DNA of 64,000 nucleotides. Source: Hyphomonadaceae bacterium. Its GTDB lineage: Bacteria > Pseudomonadota > Alphaproteobacteria > Caulobacterales > Hyphomonadaceae. Below are positions 1 through 8,638 of this stretch, one piece after another. Where the stretch lies: contig JALHLU010000014.1 of NCBI GenBank assembly GCA_022844345.1, positions 1 through 64,000 of the forward strand, read 5' to 3'. Below the pieces are notes generated by a model, which worked only from the letters and a program-made list of their open reading frames with translations, was not told where the DNA came from and made no database searches. Position 1 is the stretch's first letter. Each line of letters opens with the position of its first letter. The position numbers and the translations under genes are program-made.

Positions 1-932
1 GCGCCGTTGGCGGTGGCGCGGGTGGCTGCGACCGTGGCGCCCGCGGCCGATCGTGCGGCAACGAAAGCGCCGGCGCCTGCCGCGCCCACACCCAGCGTCG
101 TGCCCGCAGCGGCGCCGGCTGATAGCTGAGGCGCTCCCGACACGAGCCCGGCCGCGATGCGCGGGCAGAAGATCGCAAGACCCATCAGGGTGAGGGCCCC
201 GAGCACGACCGCAAACGCCTGCTCGATCGTCATGTCGTCCGGATCGAGCGCCGTCCGAAGCGTCTCGAACATGGTCGAGCCAATGCCGATGACGATCGCA
301 ATCACCAGCACCTTGATGCCGGACGAGATCACATTGCCGAGCACCCGCTCGGCCAGGAAGGTCGTCTGCCGCCAGAAGGCGAAAGGCACCAGCACGAAGC
401 CGGCAAGCGTCGTCAGCTTGAACTCGACGATCAGCACGAAGAGCTGGATCGAGAGGACAAAGAATGACGCGATGACGATGATGCCGCCGAGGCAGAGCAG
501 TATGACTTCAGCCAGGTTGCCGAAGAATTCGAACGGGCCCGGCGCGATGGTCCCGATATGGTCGAAGATCGGCTGCGACGCGGACAGGCCTTCAGCGGCG
601 ACAAGGCCGGGTTTCAGGAGATCGGCGGGGGTGAAGCTGGCCGCCGAGGCGTTGAGTCCTAGGCTCGCGAAGCTGTCGAACACGATGGTCGACAGCATGG
701 CGAAGTTGCCGAAGATGAAGGCGAACGCTCCGACATAGAGCGTCTTCTTGACGAGGCTCTGGATGATGTCGGTGTTCTGGCCCCAGGCCCAGAACAGGGC
801 GGCGATCGTGACATCGATGACGATCAGGATCGCCGCCAGCGAGGTCACATCGCCCGAGATCAGGCCGAACCCTGAGTCGATGTAAGTGATGAAGGTGCTC
901 AGAAAGCCATCGATGGCCGAGAAGTCGTTCAT
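1..932 (-). CDS. trbL: TrbL/VirB6-like conjugation membrane protein (partial)
   Basis: Polytopic inner-membrane component of the Trb type IV secretion system, the TrbL/VirB6 role at the base of the mating channel. The reading frame starts with ATG at 932 (MNDFSAIDGF) and stays open to the left edge, giving about 310 residues; the C-terminus lies outside the window. Several long hydrophobic stretches are visible, for example LAAILIVIDVTIAALFWAW, the LCLGGIIVIASFFVLSIQLF region and the VLVIAIVIGIGS region, followed by an Ala/Gly-rich tail start (SAGAAAGTTLGVGAAGAGA), as is typical for TrbL. It follows trbJ by 43 bp with no trbK-like gene between them. It is the last visible gene of the leftward operon; trbF, trbG and trbI would be expected further left. 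Confidence 0.88.
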   Translation of the reverse strand, partial: MNDFSAIDGFLSTFITYIDSGFGLISGDVTSLAAILIVIDVTIAALFWAWGQNTDIIQSLVKKTLYVGAFAFIFGNFAMLSTIVFDSFASLGLNASAASFTPADLLKPGLVAAEGLSASQPIFDHIGTIAPGPFEFFGNLAEVILLCLGGIIVIASFFVLSIQLFVLIVEFKLTTLAGFVLVPFAFWRQTTFLAERVLGNVISSGIKVLVIAIVIGIGSTMFETLRTALDPDDMTIEQAFAVVLGALTLMGLAIFCPRIAAGLVSGAPQLSAGAAAGTTLGVGAAGAGAFVAARSAAGATVAATRATANG

Positions 933-975
933 GGGTGTCCCCCCGTCGTCGCTCTGCGTCAGGTGTTCTGGCTGG

Positions 976-1716
976 TCAGTTCCACGGCGGCCGCTCGGGA
1001 TGCGCCGACCTTGCGCCCGAGAAGAAGTGCGCATGCTGGGCGCGCGCCTGCGCCAATGCCTCCATCTCGCGGGCGCGCTCCAGCGCTTCGGCGCGCGATT
1101 GCGCGACCAGCAAGGCCTGCAAGCGCATCGCCTGCTGGGCCTGGAAGGCGAGAATTTCGTTGGTCGCTTGTTGCGCCGACAGGGACCCGGTTGCGCTCGC
1201 GCTGGCGTCTGCAAGCGCACTGAGGATCTGGCTGTCTTCGGCGAGCTGCTCGGTGACGCGCGCCTGCAGGATGAGCGAGGTCTGAAGCGCTGCGCGGGCG
1301 TTGTCGAGTTGCCGGGCGGCCTGGACGGCACGGGTTGCGACGTCGGTTCCGCGATAGTTGCCGGTGTAGAGGCCTTCCAGCGCTGCGCGGGTGTCGTTGA
1401 CCTGCAGCGCGAGCCCGCGGGCCTCGTTGATCAGCGCATCCAGCTCACCCAACTTGCCGATGATGTCCGGCGCGAATGTCCGGCCGAGCGTGGTGAGGTT
1501 CCTGGCGTCGTTCTCGAGCTGGCGGATCTGGTTGGTGATCTGCGTCACCTGGTTGCGCACCTGTTCGAGGGCGCGCGCAGCGTTGAGCGCATTCTGCACG
1601 AGGTTGGTGGGGTCGATCACCGTCATCTGCGCTTGCGCAGGCGCGGCGATGAAAGGCGCGATCACGGAAGACGCCAGCAGCGCCCGGATGATTGCTTTGA
1701 GGTTCAGCGCAGGCAT
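976..1716 (-). CDS. trbJ: TrbJ, T4SS periplasmic (VirB5-like) protein
   Basis: A 246-residue exported component of the conjugative apparatus, VirB5-like in role (minor pilus component or adhesin). The N-terminus MPALNLKAIIRALLASSVIA followed by PFIAAPAQAQ is a clear Sec signal peptide with an AQA-Q cleavage site. The mature part begins MTVIDPTNLVQNALNAARAL and is rich in Gln and Ala with heptad-like coiled-coil segments (LEQVRNQVTQITNQIRQLE), as expected for TrbJ. Its ATG overlaps the trbE stop by one base (TGATG arrangement on the minus strand), so translational coupling is likely. The C-terminus is close to trbL. The order trbE-trbJ-trbL matches Trb operons, with trbK absent. Confidence 0.92.
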   Translation of the reverse strand: MPALNLKAIIRALLASSVIAPFIAAPAQAQMTVIDPTNLVQNALNAARALEQVRNQVTQITNQIRQLENDARNLTTLGRTFAPDIIGKLGELDALINEARGLALQVNDTRAALEGLYTGNYRGTDVATRAVQAARQLDNARAALQTSLILQARVTEQLAEDSQILSALADASASATGSLSAQQATNEILAFQAQQAMRLQALLVAQSRAEALERAREMEALAQARAQHAHFFSGARSAHPERPPWN

Positions 1717-4229
1717 CAGACAGTCTCCAGGGGTTTTGAAAGGGCGGTTGCAGGCGGATCGGCTGGGTCGAGCGCGTCCAGCACCCAGCCGAGCTGGCGC
1801 GCGATCAGGAACCGCCGCCAGAAGGGCTGAGCCGATGGCTGGCGCTCGATTGATGTCATCAGGGCGCGGATGGCGGGGTCGGCAGCGGCGCAGAAGGCCA
1901 ACGCAATCGGTCCCAGCGCCAGCTCGAACAGGCGGCGTCCGCGTGGGCTGGCATAGTAGTAATGCCGCTTGCGCTGCGCCGTTGCGATCAGGTCAATCTC
2001 GGTCTCGTTGAGGCCGAAGCGCTCATAGGCTTGCCGCTGCTGAGGCTCGAAGGCGCGCTCATTGGGGAGATAGATGCGCGTGGGACAGGACTCGATCAGT
2101 GCGGGTGCGATGGCGCTCTCCGCGATGTCGGCCAGTGACTGCGTTGCGAATACGACAGCGACATTCTTCTTCCGGAGTGTCTTCAGCCATTCGCGGATAC
2201 GGGCGGCGAAGATCGGCGAGTCGAGGAACAGCCAGGCCTCGTCGAGGATCAGCAGTGTCGGGCTGCCATCGAACCGTTCCTCAAGCCGGTCGAACAGGTG
2301 GAGCAGGGCGGGCGCAGCAGCCTTCGGCCGCGCCATGATCTCTTCCATCTCGAACAGGACAATGTCGGACAGGTTCAGCCGGTCCTCGGCGCCGTCGAAC
2401 ACCCCGCCCATCGCACCCTCCTGGGTGTAGGGCAGGAGGGCGGCCTGCACCGCGGCGTTCTGGACCAGCAGCCGAAGGCCGGTGAGGTGACGCTGTTCAG
2501 GCGGCGCCGAGCGAAGGCTGCCGAGCGCGGACCAGACAGGCTCCTTGACCTCTGGCGTATCGGGCAGGCCCTCCTGCGCGAGGATGGTCATCACCCAGTT
2601 GAGTGCATCGGCCCGGCCGTTGGGCGTGTCGATGCGGGCAAGCGGCTGGAAGGCTGCAATGCCATCGCCGCCCAGGTCGATCGCCGTGCCGCCCATGCCG
2701 AGCAGGGCGGCGCGCGCCGATCCGCCCTTGTCGAAGACGAAGATCTTGGAGCCGGCAAAGCGCCGCCATTGCAGCGCGAGAAAGGCGAGCAGGACGGATT
2801 TGCCCGCGCCGGTCGGTCCGACCACCATGGTGTGGCCGACATCTCCGACATGGAGGTCGAGCCGGAACGGCGTCGATCCGTCGGTCTGCGCGACGGCGAG
2901 CGCCGGCGCGTTGAGGTGACGGTTGCGGGCGTCCCCGGCCCACGCTGTCGAGAGCGGTGCGATGTGCGAGAAGTTGAGCGTCGAGACCATGGGGTGGCGG
3001 ACGTTTGCGTAAGGGTGCCCCGCAAGGCTCGACAGCCAGGCTTCGACAGCGTTGAGCGTCTCGGCGACGGTGACGAAGCCGCGGGATGCAATGATCCGCT
3101 CCGCCGTGCGCAGCTTCTCATCGGCGTCTTCCGCTGTTGTTCCCATGACAACCAGCGTCGAGGTCAGGAAGCCGAAGCCGATCAGTTCGGAGCCCAGCTC
3201 CTGCAAGGCCTCGTCGACCTCTTCGGATTTCGCGATGGCGTCAGGATTGGCGAAGGTCGCAGCTTCCTTGGTCAGCATCTCCTTGACCAGCGCGCCCATC
3301 GACTTGTGCTTGGAAAACCATAGCCTGCGCCATTTGACGAGTTCGCGCTCGGACTCCTCGCGATCGAGGCTCAGGTAGCGGGTCATCCAGCGGTAGGTCA
3401 TCGCGGCGGCGTTGAGGTCATCCAGCACGCCGGGATGGGTGAAGGGCGGGAAGCCCTTGATCGTGAGCACGCGGAGATGTTTCGCGCCCAGCATCGGCGC
3501 GACACCGCCGACGAGCGGGGCGTCGCACAGCCAGCCATCGAGAAAGGCTGCGCCGCGAGGCGCCCGTACCTGGGTCGCGCGCGGCGAGACCTGACGCTTG
3601 AGGTGAGAGAGCGTTTCGTCATCGCTGAGACGCTGGAACTCCGCGACGATGGCTTCGAACATGCCGAAGGCCTGGGCGACGCTGCGCTGGAAGCTCTCCA
3701 GCGCCTCGCGCGCCACCCGGCGGTCGAGCGCCTCCTTCGCGTCCGGGCGGGCGCGCTTTATGTCCTTGCCATGAGATGGCGATCGCGCTGGTTTCTTCCC
3801 GTCGATCTCGAAGAAGAAGGCGGAGGCCTTGCGGCTCGAGTCCGGTTCCGGCGCCCACTGCAGCGTGAGGTGATGAATGGTCTCGAACTGCGTGTCCGTC
3901 TGTTCGAACTCCGCGGCGCGTTCCGAATCGATCAGTCGCGACAGGTCATCCTCGAACGCACCCGCGGGATAGTCGGTGATCTCGCGGCGGTCAGCCTCGA
4001 CATAGATGGCCCAGCCGCGGCCAAGGCGGCGGAACACATTATTGGTGCGCGCCGCGAAGGAGACCAACTCCTCCGGCGTCGAAGACCTGACGTCCGGTCC
4101 GCGAAACCGCGCCGTCGCCTGGAAGGAGCCGTCCTTGTTGAGGATGACGCCCGGCGCCACCAGCATCGCCCAGGGGAGGTAATCCTCAAGGCGGTTAGGC
4201 GTGTGAGCATAAGGCGCGAGAGAGAACAT
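1716..4229 (-). CDS. trbE: TrbE, VirB4-family T4SS ATPase
   Basis: The 837-residue VirB4-class ATPase of the mating-pair-formation system, located at the cytoplasmic face of the inner membrane. The N-terminal half (MFSLAPYAHTPNRLEDYLPW onward) is the TrbE/VirB4 N-terminal domain. The Walker A motif GPTGAGKS lies at about residue 471 and the Walker B motif LLILDEAW at about residue 660, with a downstream ATQS motif (VVFATQSLADI). The length is within the usual 810-850 range, so the gene looks intact. It sits 60 bp after trbD and overlaps trbJ by one base. Several long ORFs antisense to it are shadows of its GC-rich codons. Confidence 0.95.
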   Translation of the reverse strand: MFSLAPYAHTPNRLEDYLPWAMLVAPGVILNKDGSFQATARFRGPDVRSSTPEELVSFAARTNNVFRRLGRGWAIYVEADRREITDYPAGAFEDDLSRLIDSERAAEFEQTDTQFETIHHLTLQWAPEPDSSRKASAFFFEIDGKKPARSPSHGKDIKRARPDAKEALDRRVAREALESFQRSVAQAFGMFEAIVAEFQRLSDDETLSHLKRQVSPRATQVRAPRGAAFLDGWLCDAPLVGGVAPMLGAKHLRVLTIKGFPPFTHPGVLDDLNAAAMTYRWMTRYLSLDREESERELVKWRRLWFSKHKSMGALVKEMLTKEAATFANPDAIAKSEEVDEALQELGSELIGFGFLTSTLVVMGTTAEDADEKLRTAERIIASRGFVTVAETLNAVEAWLSSLAGHPYANVRHPMVSTLNFSHIAPLSTAWAGDARNRHLNAPALAVAQTDGSTPFRLDLHVGDVGHTMVVGPTGAGKSVLLAFLALQWRRFAGSKIFVFDKGGSARAALLGMGGTAIDLGGDGIAAFQPLARIDTPNGRADALNWVMTILAQEGLPDTPEVKEPVWSALGSLRSAPPEQRHLTGLRLLVQNAAVQAALLPYTQEGAMGGVFDGAEDRLNLSDIVLFEMEEIMARPKAAAPALLHLFDRLEERFDGSPTLLILDEAWLFLDSPIFAARIREWLKTLRKKNVAVVFATQSLADIAESAIAPALIESCPTRIYLPNERAFEPQQRQAYERFGLNETEIDLIATAQRKRHYYYASPRGRRLFELALGPIALAFCAAADPAIRALMTSIERQPSAQPFWRRFLIARQLGWVLDALDPADPPATALSKPLETV

Positions 4230-4289
4230 GGGTCTTGTCCGTTGCGTGCGGGCGAATGAGTGGGTCAGGTCGCTGAGGGGTTGGCCGGT

Positions 4290-4556
4290 CTAGCTTTCGA
4301 GGCGATTGGGGATGCGCATGGCGCGCTTCAGCACCTCGACGGCGTCGGGGTCACGGCGGGCGAGGAAGACGCCGAGCAGGTGCCCCGCGATGCCGAGGAT
4401 GATTCCCGGAATGAGCGCACCGGCGAAGGCGACGATCGCCGCCAGCGTGCCATTGAGGATGGCGTAGGATCGCGGCGCGCCGCCCATGAGGAGGGGAGCG
4501 GTGAGCGCGTGCCGGACCGGCGCCAGGAATCCCGGAACATCGCGGGGGTCTCGCAT
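4290..4556 (-). CDS. trbD: TrbD, small T4SS membrane protein
   Basis: An 88-residue VirB3-like protein that works with the VirB4-like ATPase. The start chosen is ATG at 4556 (MRDPRDVPGFLAPVRHALT), giving the classic TrbD beginning; a longer frame to 4682 only overlaps trbC out of frame. Two hydrophobic segments occupy the middle (LNGTLAAIVAFAGALIPGII and the LGIAGHLLGVFLA region), followed by the RRDPDAVEVLKRAMR tail that is typical of TrbD. It begins 10 bp after trbC and lies 60 bp before trbE. Confidence 0.9.
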   Translation of the reverse strand: MRDPRDVPGFLAPVRHALTAPLLMGGAPRSYAILNGTLAAIVAFAGALIPGIILGIAGHLLGVFLARRDPDAVEVLKRAMRIPNRLES

Positions 4557-4566
4557 GGTCTGCCTC

Positions 4567-4923
4567 CTACGGAATGACCGCGCCGCCGCCGCCGACCAGC
4601 GGCAGGAAGAAGCTGGCCGCCGCGAAGGCGATCGCGAGCCCGAACAGGATCTGCAGCAGCTTCTTGAAGCCCTGGCCGACATCGCCGAACGCCAGCGTCA
4701 GACCGGTCGCCACAATGATCAGGATCGCGACGATCCGCGCGACCGGACCGGTGATCGAATCCATGACCGCGGTGAGCGGTCCTTCCCACGGCATCCCGCC
4801 GCCGCCGGTCGCGGCGTGTGCGGCCCCTGTCATCACGAGGGTGATCAGGCCCATCGTCGTCGTCTGGGCCGTCATCCGGCCTGCCGCGCGCATCAGCGCA
4901 CGCGTCATCGTCTGCGGTTTCAT
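4567..4923 (-). CDS. trbC: TrbC, conjugative pilin precursor
   Basis: A 118-residue major pilin precursor (VirB2/TrbC family). It has a long basic signal sequence ending around GAAHA, a short Gly-rich stretch (ATGGGGMPWEGPL) and two hydrophobic helices (VARIVAILIIVATGLTLAF and LLQILFGLAIAFAAASFFLP), the standard pilin layout. In RP4 the TrbC pilin is cyclised by the TraF peptidase; the TraF homologue of this element is at 9667-10164, which fits. Its ATG overlaps the trbB stop by four bases (4920-4923). Confidence 0.92.
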   Translation of the reverse strand: MKPQTMTRALMRAAGRMTAQTTTMGLITLVMTGAAHAATGGGGMPWEGPLTAVMDSITGPVARIVAILIIVATGLTLAFGDVGQGFKKLLQILFGLAIAFAAASFFLPLVGGGGAVIP

Positions 4924-5909
4924 GTGGTTCTCCTGGCTGTTGGATCATGCGCGTGTCCCCCTCGCGCGGCGGGGTCCTGCGACGCCAGGGACATGCCCTT
5001 CGGCGCATAGATTTCGGGAATACGCCGGCCGGCGGGTCCGCCGCGCTCGACGAAGACAACAAGGTCGATGGCTTCCGCGATAAGCGCACGCGGCGGCGTC
5101 TCGCAGACTTCCATGGTGAGCTGTTCGAGGCGCGCCAGCGCAGCCGGCGCCGAATTGGCATGAAGGGTTGCGACGCCGCCGGGGTGGCCAGTGTTCCAGG
5201 CCTTGAGGAGATCGAGCGCCTCGGGGCCGCGCACCTCGCCCACGATGATGCGGTCGGGCCTCAGTCGGAGAGTCGAGCGGACCAGATCCGAGAGTGAGAC
5301 CGAGCCATGCTGGGTGCGGAGCGCGACCACATCGTCGGCTGCGCATTGCAGTTCGCGGGTGTCCTCGAGGATGACGACACGCTCGCCGAGCCGGGCGATC
5401 TCGTGGAGGAGGGCGTTGGCGAGCGTCGTCTTGCCCGAGCCCGTTCCGCCCGCGACGATGATGTTGGCGCGTGTCCGTACGGCACGGCGGAGTTCCTCGC
5501 CTTGCTGGGGCGAGGCGATGCCGAGAGCGACATACTCGTCCAGCGTGAAGACGCGGCTGGCCGGCTTGCGGATCGCAAAACACGGCCCGCGTGCAACCGG
5601 CGGCAGTACGCCCTCGAACCGCTCGCCGCGTGGCGGCAGTTCCGCGGAGACGATCGGCCTGTCACGGTTGGCTTCGGCGCCGGTGAGGGTGGCGACGAGC
5701 CGGATGACCCGTTCGGTTTCGGCCGCTTCCAGCCGATGCGGCGTGGGCACGCGTCCTTTGCCGACCTGTTCAAGCCAGAGCCTTCCATCCGGATTGGCAA
5801 TGACTTCGATCGTGTCAGGCGCTTCAAGCATCGCGGCGATGGATGGGCCCAGCGCTGTCGACAGCATGGCAAGGCCGCGCGTGGGGTCGGTCGTGTTCGG
5901 GGAGGTCAT
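4920..5909 (-). CDS. trbB: TrbB, VirB11-family secretion ATPase
   Basis: A 329-residue hexameric VirB11-type traffic ATPase. Visible motifs are Walker A (IIVAGGTGSGKTTLANALL, about residues 150-168), the Asp box VILEDTRELQCAA, the Walker B-like region RIIVGEVRGPEALDLLKAW and the His box NTGHPGGVATLHANSA, in the order seen in TrbB. The start at 5909 overlaps the end of the CopG-family gene by four bases (ATGA), and the stop overlaps trbC. The length is typical and the gene looks intact. Confidence 0.95.
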   Translation of the reverse strand: MTSPNTTDPTRGLAMLSTALGPSIAAMLEAPDTIEVIANPDGRLWLEQVGKGRVPTPHRLEAAETERVIRLVATLTGAEANRDRPIVSAELPPRGERFEGVLPPVARGPCFAIRKPASRVFTLDEYVALGIASPQQGEELRRAVRTRANIIVAGGTGSGKTTLANALLHEIARLGERVVILEDTRELQCAADDVVALRTQHGSVSLSDLVRSTLRLRPDRIIVGEVRGPEALDLLKAWNTGHPGGVATLHANSAPAALARLEQLTMEVCETPPRALIAEAIDLVVFVERGGPAGRRIPEIYAPKGMSLASQDPAARGGHAHDPTARRTT

Positions 5910-6352
5910 TCTGCGGCCTCCCGCACGGCATGACGTTCGTCTCTGGGCGCCATGAGCTGCCCAAGGGTTTCGCGGCAGACGCTGCGACCCGCCGCCAGCC
6001 GGGCGATGACGATCGACAGGATGTTGCGCAACCGGTCGCTTCCGCGTGCTTCAAGCCTGGGGAGATCGGCTTCCGGTATCTCGGGCGCGACGCTGAGGGA
6101 GAAGCGCGCGGCCTGCGCGGTCAGTTCGAAATGCGTGTCCTGCACTTGACTGATCTGGCGGAGCTGGCGTCCGAACTGGTCCATGCGTGCCATCAGGGCT
6201 GCGTGTTCGACGTCGCGCCCGGCATTGCCGAGCCGGCGCATGATCGCGTCCTCGATGATGTCGGACATGCTGCGATCATCGATCGCGGCCACGCGTTTCA
6301 GCGTCTCGGCAATGTCGGGCGTCACGTAGACGGTGATCTTGGTGCGGGCCAT
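5906..6352 (-). CDS. CopG-family ribbon-helix-helix protein
   Basis: A 148-residue protein with an N-terminal ribbon-helix-helix fold: MARTKITVYVTPDIAETLKR is the DNA-contacting strand and first helix, followed by SMSDIIEDAIMRRL as the second helix. The C-terminal 100 residues are helical and unassigned. CopG-type proteins are a standing member between traG and trbB in alphaproteobacterial Trb-type ICEs. They are presumed to regulate the tra operon or to act as relaxosome/coupling accessories; which role applies here cannot be read from the sequence. The start overlaps nothing upstream (traG ends 5 bp away), and the end overlaps trbB by four bases. Confidence 0.85.
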   Translation of the reverse strand: MARTKITVYVTPDIAETLKRVAAIDDRSMSDIIEDAIMRRLGNAGRDVEHAALMARMDQFGRQLRQISQVQDTHFELTAQAARFSLSVAPEIPEADLPRLEARGSDRLRNILSIVIARLAAGRSVCRETLGQLMAPRDERHAVREAAE

Positions 6353-6357
6353 GACGA

Positions 6358-8343
6358 TCAGCGCTCCGTTCCGGTGAACAGGTCTTCGTCGAGACCGAAC
6401 TGCAGGCGGACAGGATCGGGCGCATCGATTGCGTGCGTATCGTCGCGATCATCTGGTGTGGGTGGGGCTTGTCCGACGGCTGTATCGGCCGGCGGGACGG
6501 GAGCGCCGAACTCGAAAGCCTTCTGCTGGGACGAGGCGCCAGCGCGGCGCGTGGTTGGACGCGCGGCCGACTTGGCGGGTTTCGGCGCGGGCGCGGGCGC
6601 CGGCAGGGTCACGGGCAGGGCGATGCCATCCCAAACGGTCTGAACGCCCGGGCCGCGCACCGGCGGGAAGGTCACGGAGGGCCGGACACGCGATGCGAAT
6701 GACGGATTGTCGAAATAGCGAACCTTGCGCGCGCGGATGGGCGGCGATCCGCCCGTAAGGATCAGGGAGTCGGTTGCGGGCAGCTGCATGACTTCGCCCG
6801 GCGTCAGCAGAGAACGCGGGACTTCCTGCCGCGAGACCATGGTGTGACCAAGCCACGGCGCCATGCGCGAGCCGGCATAGTTCATCTGCGAGCGCGACTC
6901 GGTGGTGACGCCCAGCATGTCAGAGATGCGCTTGGCCGTGCGTTCGTCATTGCAGGCGAAAGCGACGCGTACGTGCGCATTGTCGAGGATCGACGAATGC
7001 TCGCCATAAGCCTGCGAGATCTGGTTCAGGGACTGGGCGACGAGGCAGGCCTTGATGCGGTAGCCGCGGATGTAGGCGAGGGCATGCTCGAAGAAGTCTA
7101 GCTTTCCAAGTTGCGGGAACTCGTCGAGCATCAGGAGTACGCGCCGACCGGCGCCGTTTTGCCGGGCCGCGACCTCTGTCAGGCGCTTCAGGATCTGGTT
7201 GAGCACCAGGCGCAGCAGCGCCTTCAGCCGCGAAATCTCTTCCGGAGGAATGACGAGGTAGAGCGAGACGGGACGCGCGCCGGTGATGATTTCCTCGATC
7301 GAGAAGTCGGAAACTTCCGTCGCGCGGGCAAGTACGGGGTCGCGATAAAGGACGAGATAGCCAAGCGCTGTGGAGACGACCCCGGAGCGCTCCGCTTCCG
7401 CCATGTCGAGAAGCTGCCTGGCGCCCGCAGCAACGACAGGGTGGGGCAGGCCGTTCTTTATGGACCGCCCAAGCATCTCTTCGAGCAGGTTCGAGACAGG
7501 CCGCTGCGGGTCGGCAAGCAGTTCCGCGACGCGGGCGAGGGTCTTCTGTCGTTCGGCGTAGAGTGTCCACAGCATGACAGCGACGAGCAGTTCGAAGGCG
7601 CGGAGCTGCCAGTGGCTGCGTTCGCGCAACGCGCCTTCGGGATCGACCAGCATGTCGGCGAGGATCTGGGCGTCGCGAACTTCGGCATCGCCCCGCCGGA
7701 TCTGGGTCAGCGGATTGTAGCGATGGGCGCCAGTCTCGGTGGGCGCAAAGCGATAGACGGGTCCGAACGACGCGCGCAGGCCGGATGTGACCGTCCAGTT
7801 CTCGCCCTTGAGGTCGAGTGCAATATAGGAATGACGCCAGACGAGGCCCGTCGGTAGTGAGACGCCAACGCTCTTGCCTGTGTTGGTCGGCGCCACGACA
7901 AGAACGTGCTCGTCACCATCATGGCGAAGGATGTGCTTGTTCCAGGCGCCAAGGATGACGCCGTCGCCGCTCGTCAGATGGAGTCTTTTGACGTCGGCTG
8001 CATTGGCCCAGCGCGCAGTGCCATAGGTGTTGGAGTTCCTGGCCTCGCGGGATCGCCAGAGCGAAAAGGCGAATGCCATTGCAACTGCGAGGGCGACGCC
8101 AGAGAGAAAGATCAGCCCTGCGGTCTCGAAGATCTCGCGTGCGTAGGCATCGAAATAATACCACCACAGCAGGAACTTCCACGGCGCGTAGAGGCGCATG
8201 CCCCAGACCAATGCGTCCGGAGGCCCGAGCTGTGGCTGATAGCCGAGCGCACCCGCAGTCCACTGCGTCGCCACGGCGGCGCTGGCGACGAAGGCGCACA
8301 GCACGGCCAGGATCTGGCCCCAGTAGACTCGGCCGGCGCTCAT
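6358..8343 (-). CDS. traG: TraG/VirD4-type conjugal coupling protein
   Basis: A 661-residue type IV coupling protein that links the relaxosome to the Trb channel and energises DNA transfer. The start chosen is ATG at 8343 (MSAGRVYWGQILAVLCAFVA) because this opens directly into the first membrane helix; an in-frame extension to 8475 lacks family character. A second membrane segment lies at about residues 75-95 (IFETAGLIFLSGVALAVAMA). Walker A is VVAPTNTGKSVGVSLP (about residue 150) and Walker B is LLMLDEFPQLGKL (about residue 402), with the conserved GTARWA segment before Walker A. It is the first gene of the leftward transfer operon, and its promoter must lie in 8344-8638. Confidence 0.94.
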   Translation of the reverse strand: MSAGRVYWGQILAVLCAFVASAAVATQWTAGALGYQPQLGPPDALVWGMRLYAPWKFLLWWYYFDAYAREIFETAGLIFLSGVALAVAMAFAFSLWRSREARNSNTYGTARWANAADVKRLHLTSGDGVILGAWNKHILRHDGDEHVLVVAPTNTGKSVGVSLPTGLVWRHSYIALDLKGENWTVTSGLRASFGPVYRFAPTETGAHRYNPLTQIRRGDAEVRDAQILADMLVDPEGALRERSHWQLRAFELLVAVMLWTLYAERQKTLARVAELLADPQRPVSNLLEEMLGRSIKNGLPHPVVAAGARQLLDMAEAERSGVVSTALGYLVLYRDPVLARATEVSDFSIEEIITGARPVSLYLVIPPEEISRLKALLRLVLNQILKRLTEVAARQNGAGRRVLLMLDEFPQLGKLDFFEHALAYIRGYRIKACLVAQSLNQISQAYGEHSSILDNAHVRVAFACNDERTAKRISDMLGVTTESRSQMNYAGSRMAPWLGHTMVSRQEVPRSLLTPGEVMQLPATDSLILTGGSPPIRARKVRYFDNPSFASRVRPSVTFPPVRGPGVQTVWDGIALPVTLPAPAPAPKPAKSAARPTTRRAGASSQQKAFEFGAPVPPADTAVGQAPPTPDDRDDTHAIDAPDPVRLQFGLDEDLFTGTER

Positions 8344-8638
8344 TGATCGGCCGCCTGCGGTTCGATCATGAGCCGGCCGGTGAACACTGCGTGTGTCGTG
8401 CGAGGGCGGGAAGGTCTCCTGACGACTGCTCGCCGGCAGCGCGCATCGCTTACGTAAGCGGCGCCCGCAGCGCACCGAAAAGCGAAGCTGGTCCGGGCCT
8501 TGCTTGGATAATGTCTTAACGGGGGGACGGGTCGGCTCATCACACCACTCAGCGAGTTGATGAGCATGGGCTTAGGCGCAAACGACGCCGGTTCGCTTCA
8601 CCGTTTTTTGGCTATGGGGTCGCTGAAAAGGAGCGAAC
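8344..8638. promoter_or_regulatory. Divergent traG/lysR promoter region with two operator-like repeats
   Basis: This 295-bp non-coding gap separates the leftward tra operon from the rightward lysR-traF pair. It contains a perfect 14-bp palindrome CGCTTACGTAAGCG at 8447-8460. It also contains an inverted repeat with 8-bp arms GCTCATCA (8535-8542) and TGATGAGC (8558-8565) separated by 15 bp, the geometry expected of a LysR-type binding site. The lysR ribosome-binding site AAAGGAG is at about 8627-8633, just before the GTG start. LysR control of the tra operon from here is inference. Confidence 0.5.

Noticed and set aside
2298-3323. A 341-codon open frame antisense to trbE
   Set aside because: It is Arg-rich, has no family features and lies entirely opposite the intact VirB4 ATPase; typical antisense frame in GC-rich DNA.
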